From assembly GCA_021234155.1 (NCBI GenBank), contig JAJEKV010000003.1, positions 32,595,166 to 32,659,165 on the forward strand: a DNA stretch of 64,000 nucleotides, written 5' to 3'. Under the pieces are notes generated by a model. That model was given only the letters and a program-made list of their open reading frames with translations. It had not been told where the DNA came from and did no database searches. Positions 1-11,133 of the stretch are shown in pieces (within the stretch, counting starts at the first letter, position 1; each line of letters opens with the position of its first letter). The stretch is from Isoetes taiwanensis. Its lineage: Eukaryota; Streptophyta; Lycopodiopsida; Isoetales; Isoetaceae. Position numbers and translations under genes: made by a program.

Positions 1-1379
1 GAAAGATAAGTGTGTAATTTGGAGGAGCCCCAGAGGCCATTTCAATCATCTTATCTGAGCTCTGTTTCAGGTTGTTTATGCCATATCTGTAGATCTTTAT
101 AGGGTCAAGAACAGGCAACCAACAAGAAAATCCAGAAAATTGTCTCAAGGGAACATAGTAGATGGAAGACGCTTACAAACTACCTGGAAACACAATGCTC
201 TTTGCCAAATATTTCTTGACCTCCAGATGAAAACGGCCGACCACCAACTACGCTCAGATTTAGATTGCTGAAATCCTGGCGGCTAAACCCAACATGTGAA
301 CTCCCAAGCCTGATAACACGTATCATTTCAATTTATCAGAATGAATAAAGCATATATATGCCATTTCAGTTTAGACATATATTTAAAATATTTTAAAACT
401 TTTGGCCAATTTGTCGGAACTCATGTACTGGAAAGTTATTTCCAATTATCTAGAGTGGAGATAAAATACAGTGAATCTTACATATTAAGCTGTATATCCA
501 CTGCATTTGTTATTGTTGGTAGTGTTGGGAAATATTTTCTGTCAAAAAAGAAAAGGTAAGGAACATATGCTGATCCAGTGATGGGGTTTATTGTGGCCAT
601 AGTATCTTCAAACACAAACCTCCGAGTACTCCACCAGCAATCATGGTTTCCTAGAATAATAGCTTTTGGCATTGCAAGTCTGCTCACATCATTTATAAGT
701 TCCACATTCTCGTTCCCAAAATCACCTTTTTAAGATTTGTCAGTAGTAACAAATAAAAGCGGTTATGCCCATACGCAGATCTTATAGCTAAGTTAATCAC
801 AGACTCTACTCTTCCCTGGTTAGCTGATGCCCCAGCAACAAAACATTGTCAAATAACTCAGGAACTGACATAATGCTTCCATATATCCACAGAGAAGAAC
901 TTTTGATAATCAATAGCTAATTCAAATTGTCATATATGAAGAAAGGCAGTATATGACAAAGGATGTTTACAAGTTCCATCTGAGAGATGACACCAAAATT
1001 TCCAAAAATGCATACACACTCTGAAAGAACAGGCAATCCAAACCAGCTACCTGTGAGGAGCACCAGGTCAGGCTGCAGCACAAAAAAACGTGGATTTTAG
1101 ATGCAATTACATGTACACACCAAATTGTGGCTTGTTATGGTGCATCCCTTCAGACAAAGGAATTACCATACCTGTAGAAATGCGAGGGCTTTTCGATCCT
1201 TCACGGGATCCCAGAAATCATGCTGTAAACGAAGTATTCCAATGCATCAGTTCTAATGCTAACATAGCTGTCATTAGAATTACATATATGTTTCTTCGGC
1301 ATGCCTAACCTCAAATTTCAATCCTTACCACGTCGCCCACGACCGCAATCCGCACCGAATTTGAATACGGGGTTGCCAT
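1..1379 (-). CDS. Calcineurin-like metallophosphoesterase, 5' part (gene runs off left edge)
   Basis: Six exons can be joined in frame on the minus strand: 1329-1379, 1172-1222, 1051-1072, 620-725, 184-309 and 86 down to the window edge, all with GT/AG borders. The start ATG at 1377-1379 is immediately preceded by an in-frame TGA. Motifs in order are VVGDV with HD of the next exon (first metal motif), TGDFGNE (second), GNHD (third) and VVGGRPFS. This is the layout of the plant and cyanobacterial calcineurin-like family that I recall as TIGR04168. The GNHD histidine and aspartates should bind two metals; the physiological substrate is not known to me. No transit peptide is visible from this start, although relatives are often plastid proteins. 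Exon 3 is only 22 nt. The C-terminal metal-binding histidines lie outside the window. No damage is seen in the visible part. Confidence 0.85.
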
Positions 1380-4300
1380 TCACGCCTTAAAGTTCCGTTA
1401 AGGAAAAAGGCCGGATGTTTGAACTTGAAACATGGAAGCAAAATAGTCTGGAAACGTCGCTGCTGCAGCATAGTTGTGGCCAAAAAGTTGTTCCTAAGGT
1501 TTGGCATGTGTGATGTGTCTGCAACTTTGAACATGCTGTTTTCCCATTTGAAAATGTGGGTTGAAAGGGTTGAAATTTTTTTTCGACGAACTTTTTGTAC
1601 GATTTCTGGCAATACTTGTGATAGTCATGGGATGTCTCTGTGTGTTAAGCTCCATGCGTCATTTATTGCTATCTTTATCGGTTTCATTCCAGGTTTTATT
1701 CAGAGCCATTGATTTCTGGGATATCCCTGGTATTGTGCCAGATCAATGGCCATTAAGATTTTCACCCAAAAATAAAAAACCACTTCCTATGGTGTGGTTG
1801 AAGCACAAGAAAGAAGCAAAATAAAGAAGCCAAAACCAAAAAAAAAAACAATAGTCAGAATGAAGACTCCGTTCAAAGCGACGGACCTTGGGACCCATAG
1901 ATCCTCTCCCTCCACAGATCAATCCTCTACCACGCCAAAATTAGGACAAGGTGGTTGGAGGATTCGAACCTCGAGCCAAAGCAAAGGCCTCACCGTAACC
2001 CTTCCAATTTGCCTCATTCAAGAGAGAAACATGAAAAAAAAGAGAGACCGGCTCCTCGGTTTGAATTAAACGGTTTTCCTAAACCCAAGATGGAAGCAAG
2101 CAAAATCGGCCATGGACTACGCCTACAATCAAGATCAAATGGCGCCAATTACGCCCATCAATTTCATATAAACACCTTCCATTCAATCCCAAATTTTGCT
2201 TCCCAGATAGCCATTCATGCACATGGCTATGATCCGTAAGATTATTCATTTCTTTGTGTTAACAATCATTGATGGACTCTTCACAAATGCAAATCCGGTG
2301 AAAATTAGCGTGAGATTTCTACCACTCAAAATCTAGAAGGCCAAAGATCGATTCGGTTAGACGCATTGTGGCAAAGACAATCGTAGACTCCGATTTGAAT
2401 TGATCAAGTATTACAAATCGATCAGCAAAGAAATGAATTGGTTCAATTTAAACTAAGCAGCAATGCTACGGAAGCCCTCCCTAAACCATGCTTAACAGAA
2501 CATTGCGGAAAGAGCCATTGTTAAACCTGCTAACCGCAACAGAAGCAGAGAAGCACAACCGCTTCAACAACTTCGAGTTTCTCGACCTGCAACAATGTCT
2601 CCTTGGCAACTACAAACCCTTCGTCGTAATTCGTGTGTGGCGCAGGCATATCCATGGCGAATCCGGCAGTCAAGCCTAACCTGTTGCATGCACAGAGCTC
2701 CCGCTGGCCGCCCACACCCAAAAAACCAGGGCTCCAAATAGAAACGACCGTCACTTCTTATCCACGCCCATGAAATTCACTTCTTCCCTTTTTCCAACCA
2801 TGCCAAGGAAAACCAAGAAAGACCATAAAAAAGGCAGTTGCCAAGCACCCAAAATAGCAATAACCATCCAAGCTCCTCTCACATGGCAAATTATACCGTT
2901 TTTCATACAATACTATACGAAAATCATAGTCCAAACCACTGCCTGAAAACCCTCCCCCAACCCAAAACGAAATTAGCACACTATACCATGGGATGTCTCT
3001 ATGTGTTAATGTCTCTATGTATTAATGGTTTTTATGTCCATTGGATGAAGGCATAATTGTGAGAATATGCTAAATCAAAGGCATGGGATTTTACACCTCA
3101 CACCCCTGTATAGCACAACGCTCCCCATACGCCATATACACGTACAAAAATACGTTTGCGAATGGGAAATACGGCGTCATGAACCATTGCCACGCAAGAA
3201 ATTGTTTTTGCAATCAGACCAGAAGCCGGCACAAGCTGCACAATCTATTACAAGCAAATCGAAAGTCCAGTCTAAAGCCCACATCCAAATCCACAGCCGA
3301 AGATCATATAAGAGGGCTCTCTGCCTGCTTATGAAACCTTTCCGCTTCCTCATTCCCTGCTTCCTAAAACAAAACTCTTCATGGCAAAAGCGTCAAGCAA
3401 AAGTGGCTTCTACATTTCGTGCATCCAACTGATCCATCTGCAATCGGCAAGAAAGGGGAAGAACCGAAATAGGTGAAGGTCGAGCTGCCCTCCAAAATCA
3501 GAAGCAAGAAGAAAGAAGAAGCCGCCGAACTGAAACAATAAATAAATCAAGCAATAAATGAAGCAAGAACAACAAACAATATTTTGGCAATCAGGCTGAC
3601 TTGGGCAGAGGCAGACCGTCCGAGCGCCTCCATCGGGCTGTTCTTGGCAGCCCCCGTGAAGCCAACGCCTGCTATTTCTGACCATGAAGAGCAACCACAA
3701 AGAAGGAAGAACGCCTCAGACCATAGAGAAAAAAATTTGGAATCCCCCTTTTTCCGGCCCACCTACGCCCAAATCTTAGGAAAGAGATATTTTGGGGACG
3801 TAATGGCAGACTTTGAGATTTTTGTGGGGAGATCCTGCCAGCGACTACATCGGCCGATTTTCTTGGATCTTATCTTCAAGTACTAATTTCCTTTGATCTG
3901 CATGTTGCTAATGGTTGAATTGATTTGCAATCATCATCATGTCGATGCCTTTACCGTACATGCAACCATCGCCGGAGAGGGGCCTTGTTTTGCCCTGTGC
4001 TATTTGGCGATAGCAAGTGATGGTGCATGAAAAGGTCAGCCTTTTTACACGATGATACCTTCACAACATGTGAACCGGCCCTTAAGGAGCCACCACAAGT
4101 GTTGTTCTTTATTGAGAATTCAGATGTTAGATTCGCACAATCTTGTACCTGTCTCCTTTTTTTTTGCAGGTTTAGGCATTGGGAAATGGATGACAAGCAC
4201 TTCAATACCTAACAAGATACATAAAAATTTTCTTAATGCTCAATCTCCATGCTCAGATTTGATTCCTGAGGAGCATGTTTGATGTAATTTTGTATTGCTA

Positions 4301-4390
4301 TCTATGGAAATGTACAGGTTCATAATGTGGCCGAAATTTGGAACCGTATATTTGTAACCTAAGGTTTTTAATGGTGTGTATAAGTATTCG
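1380..4390. other. Anonymous stretch, no supported gene
   Basis: Short overlapping frames occur on both strands, none with a recognisable motif or convincing splice structure. A tRNA B-box-like string lies on the minus strand near 1954-1973, without a matching A-box or acceptor stem. The 3400-3900 part is slightly more GC-rich and could be an untranslated first exon, but nothing supports that directly. Confidence 0.5.
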
Positions 4391-4393
4391 TAT

Positions 4394-4465
4394 GTGTGGC
4401 AGTGGGGATTCGAAACCCTGGAATGTAGGCCGAGCATCTGTTGCCCGGTTGGGTAGTGCCGCCGT
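4394..4465 (-). repeat. tRNA-like sequence, possible SINE head
   Basis: Read on the minus strand, this segment has a tRNA-like order: an acceptor-like GGCGGCA, a D-arm-like stretch, then a B-box-like GGTTTCGAATCC and a closing TGCCAC. Only about five of seven acceptor positions pair and the T-stem is imperfect, so it is not a working tRNA gene. It may be the head of a tRNA-derived SINE, or a T-arm-like hairpin belonging to the element whose HUH gene starts at 4666. Confidence 0.3.
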
Positions 4466-4665
4466 GGTGTGGCAAAGATGCTGAGGGTGGAGGTTCATAT
4501 ATGTCCTGGCTCTGAGCTTGTTTCTTTTTTGGGGTTTTGGATAAGGAGGGGTCGGTTTGCTTAGTGGGGAGCGGAGGTGGAGTCTTGTCGAAGATGATTT
4601 GTGCCTGAGGTAAGCCGGCCGTGTTCTTCCCTTTGTTTTTGTCTATAAATTCCGGCCACATTATT

Positions 4666-5466
4666 ATGTCTCTGAAGAGGGCAGCGAGAAAAGTGAAGAG
4701 TGTTGGTTGCTCTGTCCCTGATTCTCTGAGCCACATTATAAACCTGAGTTCTTCCAATTCCCAAGAGCGTGAGACCGGGGGATATGGTGGTTTTTCTATT
4801 GAGCAGGACTGGAATGCCATAGATGTGAGTGTTACCTTAGGTCTGTCTGGGCAAGATGTGCCCATGAGTTTTTATGATGGTCTTGTGGGGTTTTGCAATC
4901 GGAGGTGTGTTGCTGGAGCTGTGGCCATGGAGCGTGGTGCTACTGTAGATCATTTGCATTGTCAGGTTGTCTTTAGAGTCCGGTTCAAGAGTCCTAGGGC
5001 TATGAATGATGCCATAAAAAGATATTTCAATTGGGTTTCTAAGCCTCCTGGTGTGATATTGGTATGCAAAGCCCTTAAAAATACTCGTCTTCATTGTTTT
5101 GAGGATATGATTGGGTACTGTATGAAGGATGTGGGAAAAGTTCATTATGTCTGCCATCTTCATAATTCGGTTGAACCTGAGGCAGCATTTTTTGCTCAGG
5201 AGTTCGTGAATAGTGCTATCCAGGTTGGAACTGAGGCGCATAGGATTGCGGCATCTTTGTGCTTGCTTAGGCAACAGCTTAGAGGGTTCTATGTGTCCAT
5301 TGACAATGCCATATTTGTTGTGGAGTGGGAGCATTTGTGGGTGCCCGTTTCTGAATTGCACATCTTGCGTTCTCATATGAGCCTTGCGAGGGTATTGCTT
5401 GTGCAAGAAATACGGCAACTAGATGCAGTCATTAGGCATGCACAAAGTGGCTCGGCTATGAACTGA
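4666..5466 (+). CDS. HUH endonuclease (Y1 Rep), Replitron-like transposase
   Basis: Intact 266-codon ORF. An in-frame TGA at 4606 precedes it, and the first ATG is at 4666. It has the two core motifs of a rolling-circle Rep in the right order. H96-L97-H98, followed by hydrophobic residues, is the metal-binding HUH motif. Y151-C-M-K154-D155 is the single-tyrosine nicking motif of the Y-x-x-K-D type. The segment at about 51-60 could be the first beta-strand motif. Some 110 residues follow the tyrosine, and no helicase (Walker A/B) is visible. That excludes a Helitron RepHel and a complete CRESS-virus Rep. Replitrons are eukaryotic transposons with a Y1 HUH protein and no fused helicase, reported as abundant in non-seed plants; this ORF fits them best. 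An endogenous CRESS-type Rep fragment is the alternative. There is no intron and no stop, so the copy may be young. Confidence 0.65.
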   Translation: MSLKRAARKVKSVGCSVPDSLSHIINLSSSNSQERETGGYGGFSIEQDWNAIDVSVTLGLSGQDVPMSFYDGLVGFCNRRCVAGAVAMERGATVDHLHCQVVFRVRFKSPRAMNDAIKRYFNWVSKPPGVILVCKALKNTRLHCFEDMIGYCMKDVGKVHYVCHLHNSVEPEAAFFAQEFVNSAIQVGTEAHRIAASLCLLRQQLRGFYVSIDNAIFVVEWEHLWVPVSELHILRSHMSLARVLLVQEIRQLDAVIRHAQSGSAMN

Positions 5467-5708
5467 TTTCTTTACATGTTCTTCTTTTGTTGGCTTGTGA
5501 TTTTGTATGTGGAGTTGATAAACCTTGATCTGGATTTGTATTGTGAGGAGGTTGCTTGATGTATAATAGGTATGGTTTGCTGGTTCTGAAATTGGTTGTG
5601 GTAAATGCTTATAAATAATGTGTTGAATAACTTTGAGCAGGCTGCAATTGGTTAACAGAATTGTGTATTAAAATAATATGCTGGTACTGACCTGTGTGCT
5701 TTGTTAGT

Positions 5709-5810
5709 GGGCTTCGGCCTTTAAGCATACTAGGCATCCCTCTTGTGGGATACCTAGTATGCTTGGATGAGCGTCGAAACTTATACTGGGGTTCGACACC
5801 CCAGGCTCAT
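5709..5810 (+). other. Three consecutive hairpins downstream of the HUH gene
   Basis: Hairpin 1 is GGC-TTCG-GCC (5710-5719), a UUCG-type tetraloop. Hairpin 2 has an 18-bp stem with one mismatch (5723-5740 with 5747-5764) and a 6-nt loop. Hairpin 3 pairs ATGAGC (5767-5772) with GCTCAT (5805-5810) and CTGGGG (5786-5791) with CCCCAG (5799-5804). Its loop TTCGACA resembles a tRNA T-loop. The bulged GTCGAA (5773-5778) is exactly complementary to TTCGAC in that loop, so a pseudoknot or an alternative fold is possible. The position about 240 bp after the HUH stop suggests a transposon terminus or replication signal; a structured RNA is the other reading. Confidence 0.7.
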
Positions 5811-6209
5811 TGTTTGTTTGGCCAAACTTTCAAATTTCAGAGATTATATTTATTCAATGGCTTGCTTGGCTGATGGGGGTAAGTCAAATATAGGGGATTT
5901 GACCCTATCTTGACCTCCATTTGAAGGCTGGAATTTGATGGCGTGGCATATGCTCTGGCATATGCTTGCATCGGATGGCCCCAAAAAATTATTGGACACC
6001 CCAAATTATAATGATGGCTATAAGGTTTGGGAATGATCTTTTCTATTTTTTTGTCTATTAGGAAGAAGATCTGACCCAAAGAAAAAACGTCATAGCCATT
6101 GCATTTGATGATTCTAGATTTAGGTTTCAGGTGTATTTTATACACTTGGTATTCTGTTTTTGTAGGGTTGCAAATTTGAGGGCCAGCATGCATTGATCCC
6201 TGGAATATT

Positions 6210-6333
6210 TTGTATAGGGAATGGAGGCTGGGCCTCCATTCCAGATTTTCAAGTGGGGTCCCACGACTCTCGTTAGCCGGGAGAGGGTCACCTGGAAACC
6301 GGAATGGAAGCCCCAACCTCCATTCCCCTACAA
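6210..6333. mobile_element. MITE-like foldback element, about 124 bp
   Basis: The termini TTGTATAGGGAATGGAGG and its imperfect inverse (…CCTCCATTCCCCTACAA) face each other, and the whole element folds back on itself around 6265-6285. AATAT flanks both sides (overlapping the terminus on the right), so a target duplication is possible but unclear. A second element with the same terminal bases and length lies at 50253-50377. Confidence 0.6.
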
Positions 6334-6339
6334 TATAGA

Positions 6340-7480
6340 AGTTGGAGACGTTTTTTTCCTTTCTGCAGATCCAACAGATTTACAGGACATTTGCCAACGG
6401 ACTTACAGCATTCTTACAAGATCCGACAAGGTTTTACAAAGAATTTTCGTCCCTTGAACAGATCTGGCAATAAACCTGCGATTTTTCGACCCTTGAAGAG
6501 ATCTGCTACCTGTGCAGAAGTAAACTACATGCAAACTAGGTCGAAGAGCAGGCATTGGACCGAAGAACAAGGCCATGGCAAGCATTTCTTCTGAAGAATT
6601 GCACGTTGGATTGAAAACAGAGGAAGAACACGCCCATAACGAGCTTCAAAATGCTCTGTTATGGCAACGATGGCAAGCACCGTAAAGAACTGCCGATCTG
6701 TGAAGACTTGGCGATGGCAAGCACTCCGGTCTGGGAAGAACTGGCGATCTGGGAAGAATTGGCGATGGCGGGAATTAGCGGCGACTATAAACCTAAAACA
6801 AAACTTAAGAAATCCCTAACCTGCGCAGCCGGTCAGTCGGAATGCGTGAACCCAAGTTCCATTCCGCGTTATTGGCTGATGCCGCGCGTTGGCACCAAAA
6901 TGCATGCCACTAAAATCAACGGACTCAACTTCTAAATTGATACGGATCACACTAATGATCCATTCTCCAAACTTAAGCAAGTCCACAAAAAATAACATCC
7001 ATTAGGCTTATAACAAGATCATCAAGCAATCGTTATATTGCCATGCATTGCACCCTTTTTTGTTTAGTGTATTATCAGCATGGTACATAGTTGCAGCAAT
7101 TATCACTTATATATTCAGTCCTCTTTTCTGTTTGACACTATTTATTTGAAGCTAATTTGTTTGAAGCATCCGGGTGCTGACACGTATGTGCAACTCAACT
7201 TTTCATTTGTACTTCATTGGTTTGAAGACCCCCTTCCTTGCTCTGCAAGAAATCGCTTGATCTTCCTATTTCTTGCCCTAACCATCATTCAATTAAATTG
7301 GGATTATGTCTTAATTTTGGGACAAATTTCATATTGCATGTTTTTAGTAGCATATTCAAATTCACACATTTCACCTCAAAATTATGAAAACGTAATATCA
7401 TGTTATTTACAAAATAGTCAATATTTCACAATATAGCACCATATCATAAAAACGTGAATAAAAAATTTACATAGTTATTC
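6340..7480. other. Anonymous AT-rich stretch
   Basis: Small frames only. A short internally repetitive frame near 6651-6935 has repeats encoding EELAI/EELAM-type strings. No recognised domain, RNA gene or clear promoter is seen. Confidence 0.5.
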
Positions 7481-7484
7481 AACT

Positions 7485-10340
7485 TTCTTCAAGCACCCCC
7501 AATGATATCATAGCCTTCTTCCTGACATCCTGAGGTATTGTAATTCTCGCATTTCTAGCTGGAATAGTGTTTGGAGTCCATGAGTACAAAACACTTACAT
7601 AGTCTAGCCAAAGATCAGGATCACTCGGATTTCTCCTCCATCTCTTTGTCCAACAATCGAGTACCTTTCTTTTATCCGATCACGTTGGTCAACGATGCCT
7701 TTGGACACCACCATTCCACCCGCACATGGTTGAAGTTAATATTACCTTCTTCTTTGCAAATATCAGAGATAGTGAACCCCAACCACACTATATATGTATC
7801 TAAATCTGTTTGGCTTTACTACCACAAATTGATGGCATTCCAAGTCAGTGGAAGGTTCATAAGCATCCATGCCTAGAAACTTTGGCCTATTGTTCTTAGG
7901 ACCAACATAGTGTTTGCCGAAGGAGGAGGAGCATATTACTTTGCGAATGCTACTTACGGTGTCATCAACATCCTCGGCACACCGCTAAGGTCTTCCACCT
8001 AGTTTTAGGCAACCACCCTTCTTTCAATTCATCCGAGGATGTGTCTATCTCCCCAACGGGTTAATCACCTTCTTCCAAGAAGCCACCAAGGCACGGTTGG
8101 TGTCATCCGGATTGGTTTGCCAATGCTTTATATAGTCCCGGATTCCTTCCTTAGTCAATCCCAATTGCTTCACTTCTTGATGAGGGTTTTAGAGCTTTTT
8201 GGTTGACACGGAGGTATCATAGGCTTGCCATTCTCATCTCTCACGCCATATTTTCTCCCCTCCTCTCCACTCATCCTCTGAAGGTCTCATCTTCCATTGG
8301 AAGATTGGAATCCCATCTCTCACCCAAAAAGTGAACTGCAGAGGCCTGGAATGACCTTCAAGATCCAATGTATAATCATCTACAAAGCTCTTCCAATCGG
8401 GCACTTCTTCTATGAGAGAAGCTATAGGGTTTGAAGCAGTGCATTCATGCAAGATTTCCATTAGCCTAGGAAAGTTGGTCTTTGTCACGCCCAATTATAC
8501 AACTATATTTGCCAAATAATGCATCCACATCCTCATGGGTATGCCCGGGCATAAGAAACCCTAAATTAACTCTTTCAAATATCCCCACAGCTGTTAAGTA
8601 AGATATGAAAGAAAACATCCACATGTTCTTATTTTGGCCAGCACAATTATCAAGTTGCAAGAGAAACCTTTTGGGTAGATCTTGAGGTCTAGCACGTGAA
8701 GTTGAAGCTCCAACATGTTCATTAGACCCATGCTTCCTAAACCTTGCCTTGCTGAACTTTTTAATATTGTTAGGGTTCCCATCTAACAATGCTCTATGTA
8801 GTGCCTGGCTAGCTGTAGGGTTCTGGAGGTGACCATTGTATCCATTTTCATAGTTTCTCAAACACCTCATGATACTCCCAATATGAAAATCTGGACCATC
8901 ACTCCACAACTCCAAACTAAAATGGCCATAGTAGGTTTGAGTTTGCCCATGCAAGATTGCCCCAGTCATTGAGATCTGTAAAGGGTATGATCTTCCACAT
9001 GACTTTCGTATGTACTTGAATTATGGAAGACAAGTCTTTTGCTGGTCCATCTTGTCATGTATAATACATAAATAGTTATTGGGTCCCAATGCAGATAAAG
9101 TCCTCCACATCCAATAACATGATCTACATGATAGTTGGTCAGTCATATGGTCCTTCATATGCTCCCTTCTCCTAGCCCTTTGACTAGGTTGCACAGTCTT
9201 ATCAAGAGTCTTCTTCAACTTAGCACATAAATTGCACTTTGCAAAGTTGTTTGAAGTTGCTATGATGACATGATTGAAATGCTTCTTCCATAACCTACTA
9301 AAGCTAGGTTGGGATATTGGAAGAATTCCCAATTCTCGAAGTAGGGAATTCACTTCTTCCAAAATACTCTTTTGAGTGCAATGTGATGGCAACATTTTCT
9401 CAACAACTGCTCTTCCCTTTTCATCCCTTCTGCTTTTGTGTGGCATAGACTCTGCATTGAAATCAATATATTTTTCAAATATCTCCCTGGCAGCCAAGGT
9501 CCTAGCTGTTGGTCTCAACAAACCATTATTTCCATGTAAAGCAATCCTGTTCCCCTCTGCCTGTTTTTTTTGTCATGCTTTTGCACATATCCATTTGCCT
9601 AGCAAAGGGTATCTTTTTCTGTTTGGGTTTCTTTCATCCTGAAGTGCATGCTCGAAGATTGTGTACATGTAGGTCCTCCTCTCATCAACAGTGTACTCTT
9701 GAAAAGTGGCTCTTGCTTCCACCAATTGTTCTATTGTAAAGAATTGCATACAAGCACTCCAACAACAATCTGAGTCCCTAACCTTCACCATTGTCTCACG
9801 TTTGGTGTCACTAATCAACTTGGCTCTTTTGCTAGGATAATGTCTGGCAACTGATACTTCTCCCCTTTTGCCTAGGTTTAGAGTTCCAACTGCCAATGGA
9901 TCAATATCAAGACAATCATTGTCCCCAACAACCTCAGGCTCTGGAAAAGTATAATCCTCCACAAATTGAACACTACTTATAGGCCATGCCATGATGCAAG
10001 GAACCTCCAATTGCTTGACACAACCAAAACATTCTTTGTCACCCAAACCTTTACCTTTCCAGTTGTCTTCCAACATCGAAATTGCAATACCAATATTGTC
10101 TTCCCCTAGCCTTTCATCATTAATGACTTGACCAGGGATCACGCTAGCACAATGACTCCTTGGCCTACTATTTCCTTGTTGCACTTGTGCATGATTCTCA
10201 TCTTCTTGTTCCTCCATTGCACCCTACTATAGAGGACTAATTGTTTTTCTTCAACATTCTTGCTAGGAGTTGGTTTTTCATTGATATTGCTCTTTTCAAT
10301 ATGTTGCACACCATCTTGAGTTGGAGAGGCACCATTGACC
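7485..10340 (-). pseudogene. Decayed transposon protein with DUF7869-like core
   Basis: One minus-strand reading frame runs from 10217 to 8466, interrupted only by TGA at about 9573 and TAA at about 9021. It then shifts frame near 8490 and continues to 8234, with weaker coding remnants down to 7485. The core reads QLDNCAGQNKN, about 30 residues, then GFLMPGHTHEDVDALFG. I recall that arrangement (LDN … GHTHxDxDxxF) from transposon-derived DUF7869 proteins of plants and animals. A cysteine pair (CNLCAKL) and basic stretches precede it. Both internal stops are one C-to-T change away from CGA and CAA, as expected if methylated DNA decayed by deamination. Remnants upstream to about 10340 are in another frame. 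No terminal repeats were found. A catalytic role as transposase or nuclease is inference. Confidence 0.6.
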
Positions 10341-10563
10341 TAGGCAAATTGCACCCTTTTTAGTCAATGCGTAGGAAAAAATTATTACACCATAAGAGAA
10401 AAAAAGTACGTACATTTATGGAATATCTAGAGGTAAATCAAATTTTTTTAAAAGCAAGAAATTCCTTGGAAATAGGTTTAATATAATAATAACAATGGGT
10501 GTAAACGAAATCATTTAAAACAAGAATTTTCGTGGCAACAACAAGGAAATGACATTTATATAA

Positions 10564-10601
10564 ATATATCCAAATTTTAATTATCGAAAATTTGGATATA
10601 T
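10564..10601. repeat. Perfect 15-bp hairpin upstream of the acidic-protein gene
   Basis: ATATATCCAAATTTT (10564-10578) is exactly complementary to 10587-10601, with an 8-nt loop. It lies about 150 bp upstream of the TATA box at 10751 and might mark an element end or a regulatory site. Confidence 0.6.
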
Positions 10602-10689
10602 GATTACGAAAAGACATATAACTGATAAGGTAGACGTGAGAATTAATTATCCATAATAATATACCCTAGATGATATAGGTGTATGGAAT

Positions 10690-10800
10690 TTAAATGCGCT
10701 GGCGTGTTATTTGAGGCAATCAATAATTCACGCTAATTTCTAATTAACCCTATATAAATCCGGTTCACGCTCTCAAGCTCCATTCCTTCCAATTTTTTTT
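10690..10800 (+). promoter_or_regulatory. Promoter copy 1 with TATA box
   Basis: TATATAAAT at 10751-10759 lies 54 bp upstream of the ATG at 10813. The surrounding block (GGCGTGTTA, GCAATCAAT, TATTTCTAATTA-like, TATATAAATCC, TTCACGCTCTCAA) recurs in the same order at 11873-11990. A degenerate GCGCTGGCGTG at about 10696-10706 corresponds to the better palindrome in the second copy. Confidence 0.55.
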
Positions 10801-10812
10801 TCTCTGCCCGCC

Positions 10813-11133
10813 ATGAAGCGTTTGGCCTCAGCGGCAAATCTTCATGAAGAACCCGAGGTCTCCTCAAAAAGACGTCGGGTTGAAGAACTGCTCCCCCCCT
10901 CCCAAATTGATTTTCTTTCCCAATTCTCCTCTGATTCCTCCTCTGATGAAGAGGAGGAAGAGGAGGAGTTGAGCTCTCAAGAGCACATGACCGCTCTGCT
11001 TCAGGGTTGGCTTGACCAAAAGCGAGAGAATGAAATCTCGGAAGAGTCGCCGTCGTCGTCGGAGGAGGAGGAGGAGGAGGAGGAGGAGGATTCGGAAGAA
11101 GGTCGACAATTCGACCGGTTTTGGAGTGGTTGA
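10813..11133 (+). CDS. Small acidic protein with basic NLS-like motif, unknown family
   Basis: Uninterrupted 106-codon ORF starting CGCCATGAAG, 54 bp downstream of a TATA box. Residues about 18-25 (SSKRRRVEE) look like a nuclear localisation signal. Two runs of Ser and Glu (roughly 39-53 and 78-95) make the protein strongly acidic, and it ends RQFDRFWSG. Such acidic, serine-rich proteins often bind histones or basic proteins, but no family is recognised. The DNA of the Glu runs is GAG/GAA-rich and could be a slippage-prone repeat. The shared promoter with the 11.9 kb unit suggests it belongs to the same element as the ParB-like gene. A spliced 3' exon after about 11230 (TTGTTGCAG) is possible. 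Confidence 0.5.
   Translation: MKRLASAANLHEEPEVSSKRRRVEELLPPSQIDFLSQFSSDSSSDEEEEEEELSSQEHMTALLQGWLDQKRENEISEESPSSSEEEEEEEEEDSEEGRQFDRFWSG

Noticed and set aside
1940-1980. Possible tRNA on the minus strand (GGTTCGAATCC B-box-like string)
   Set aside because: No acceptor stem, no D-arm and no plausible anticodon arm at the right distance.
4837-5418. 193-codon minus-strand ORF
   Set aside because: Shadow of the HUH endonuclease frame; no motifs of its own.
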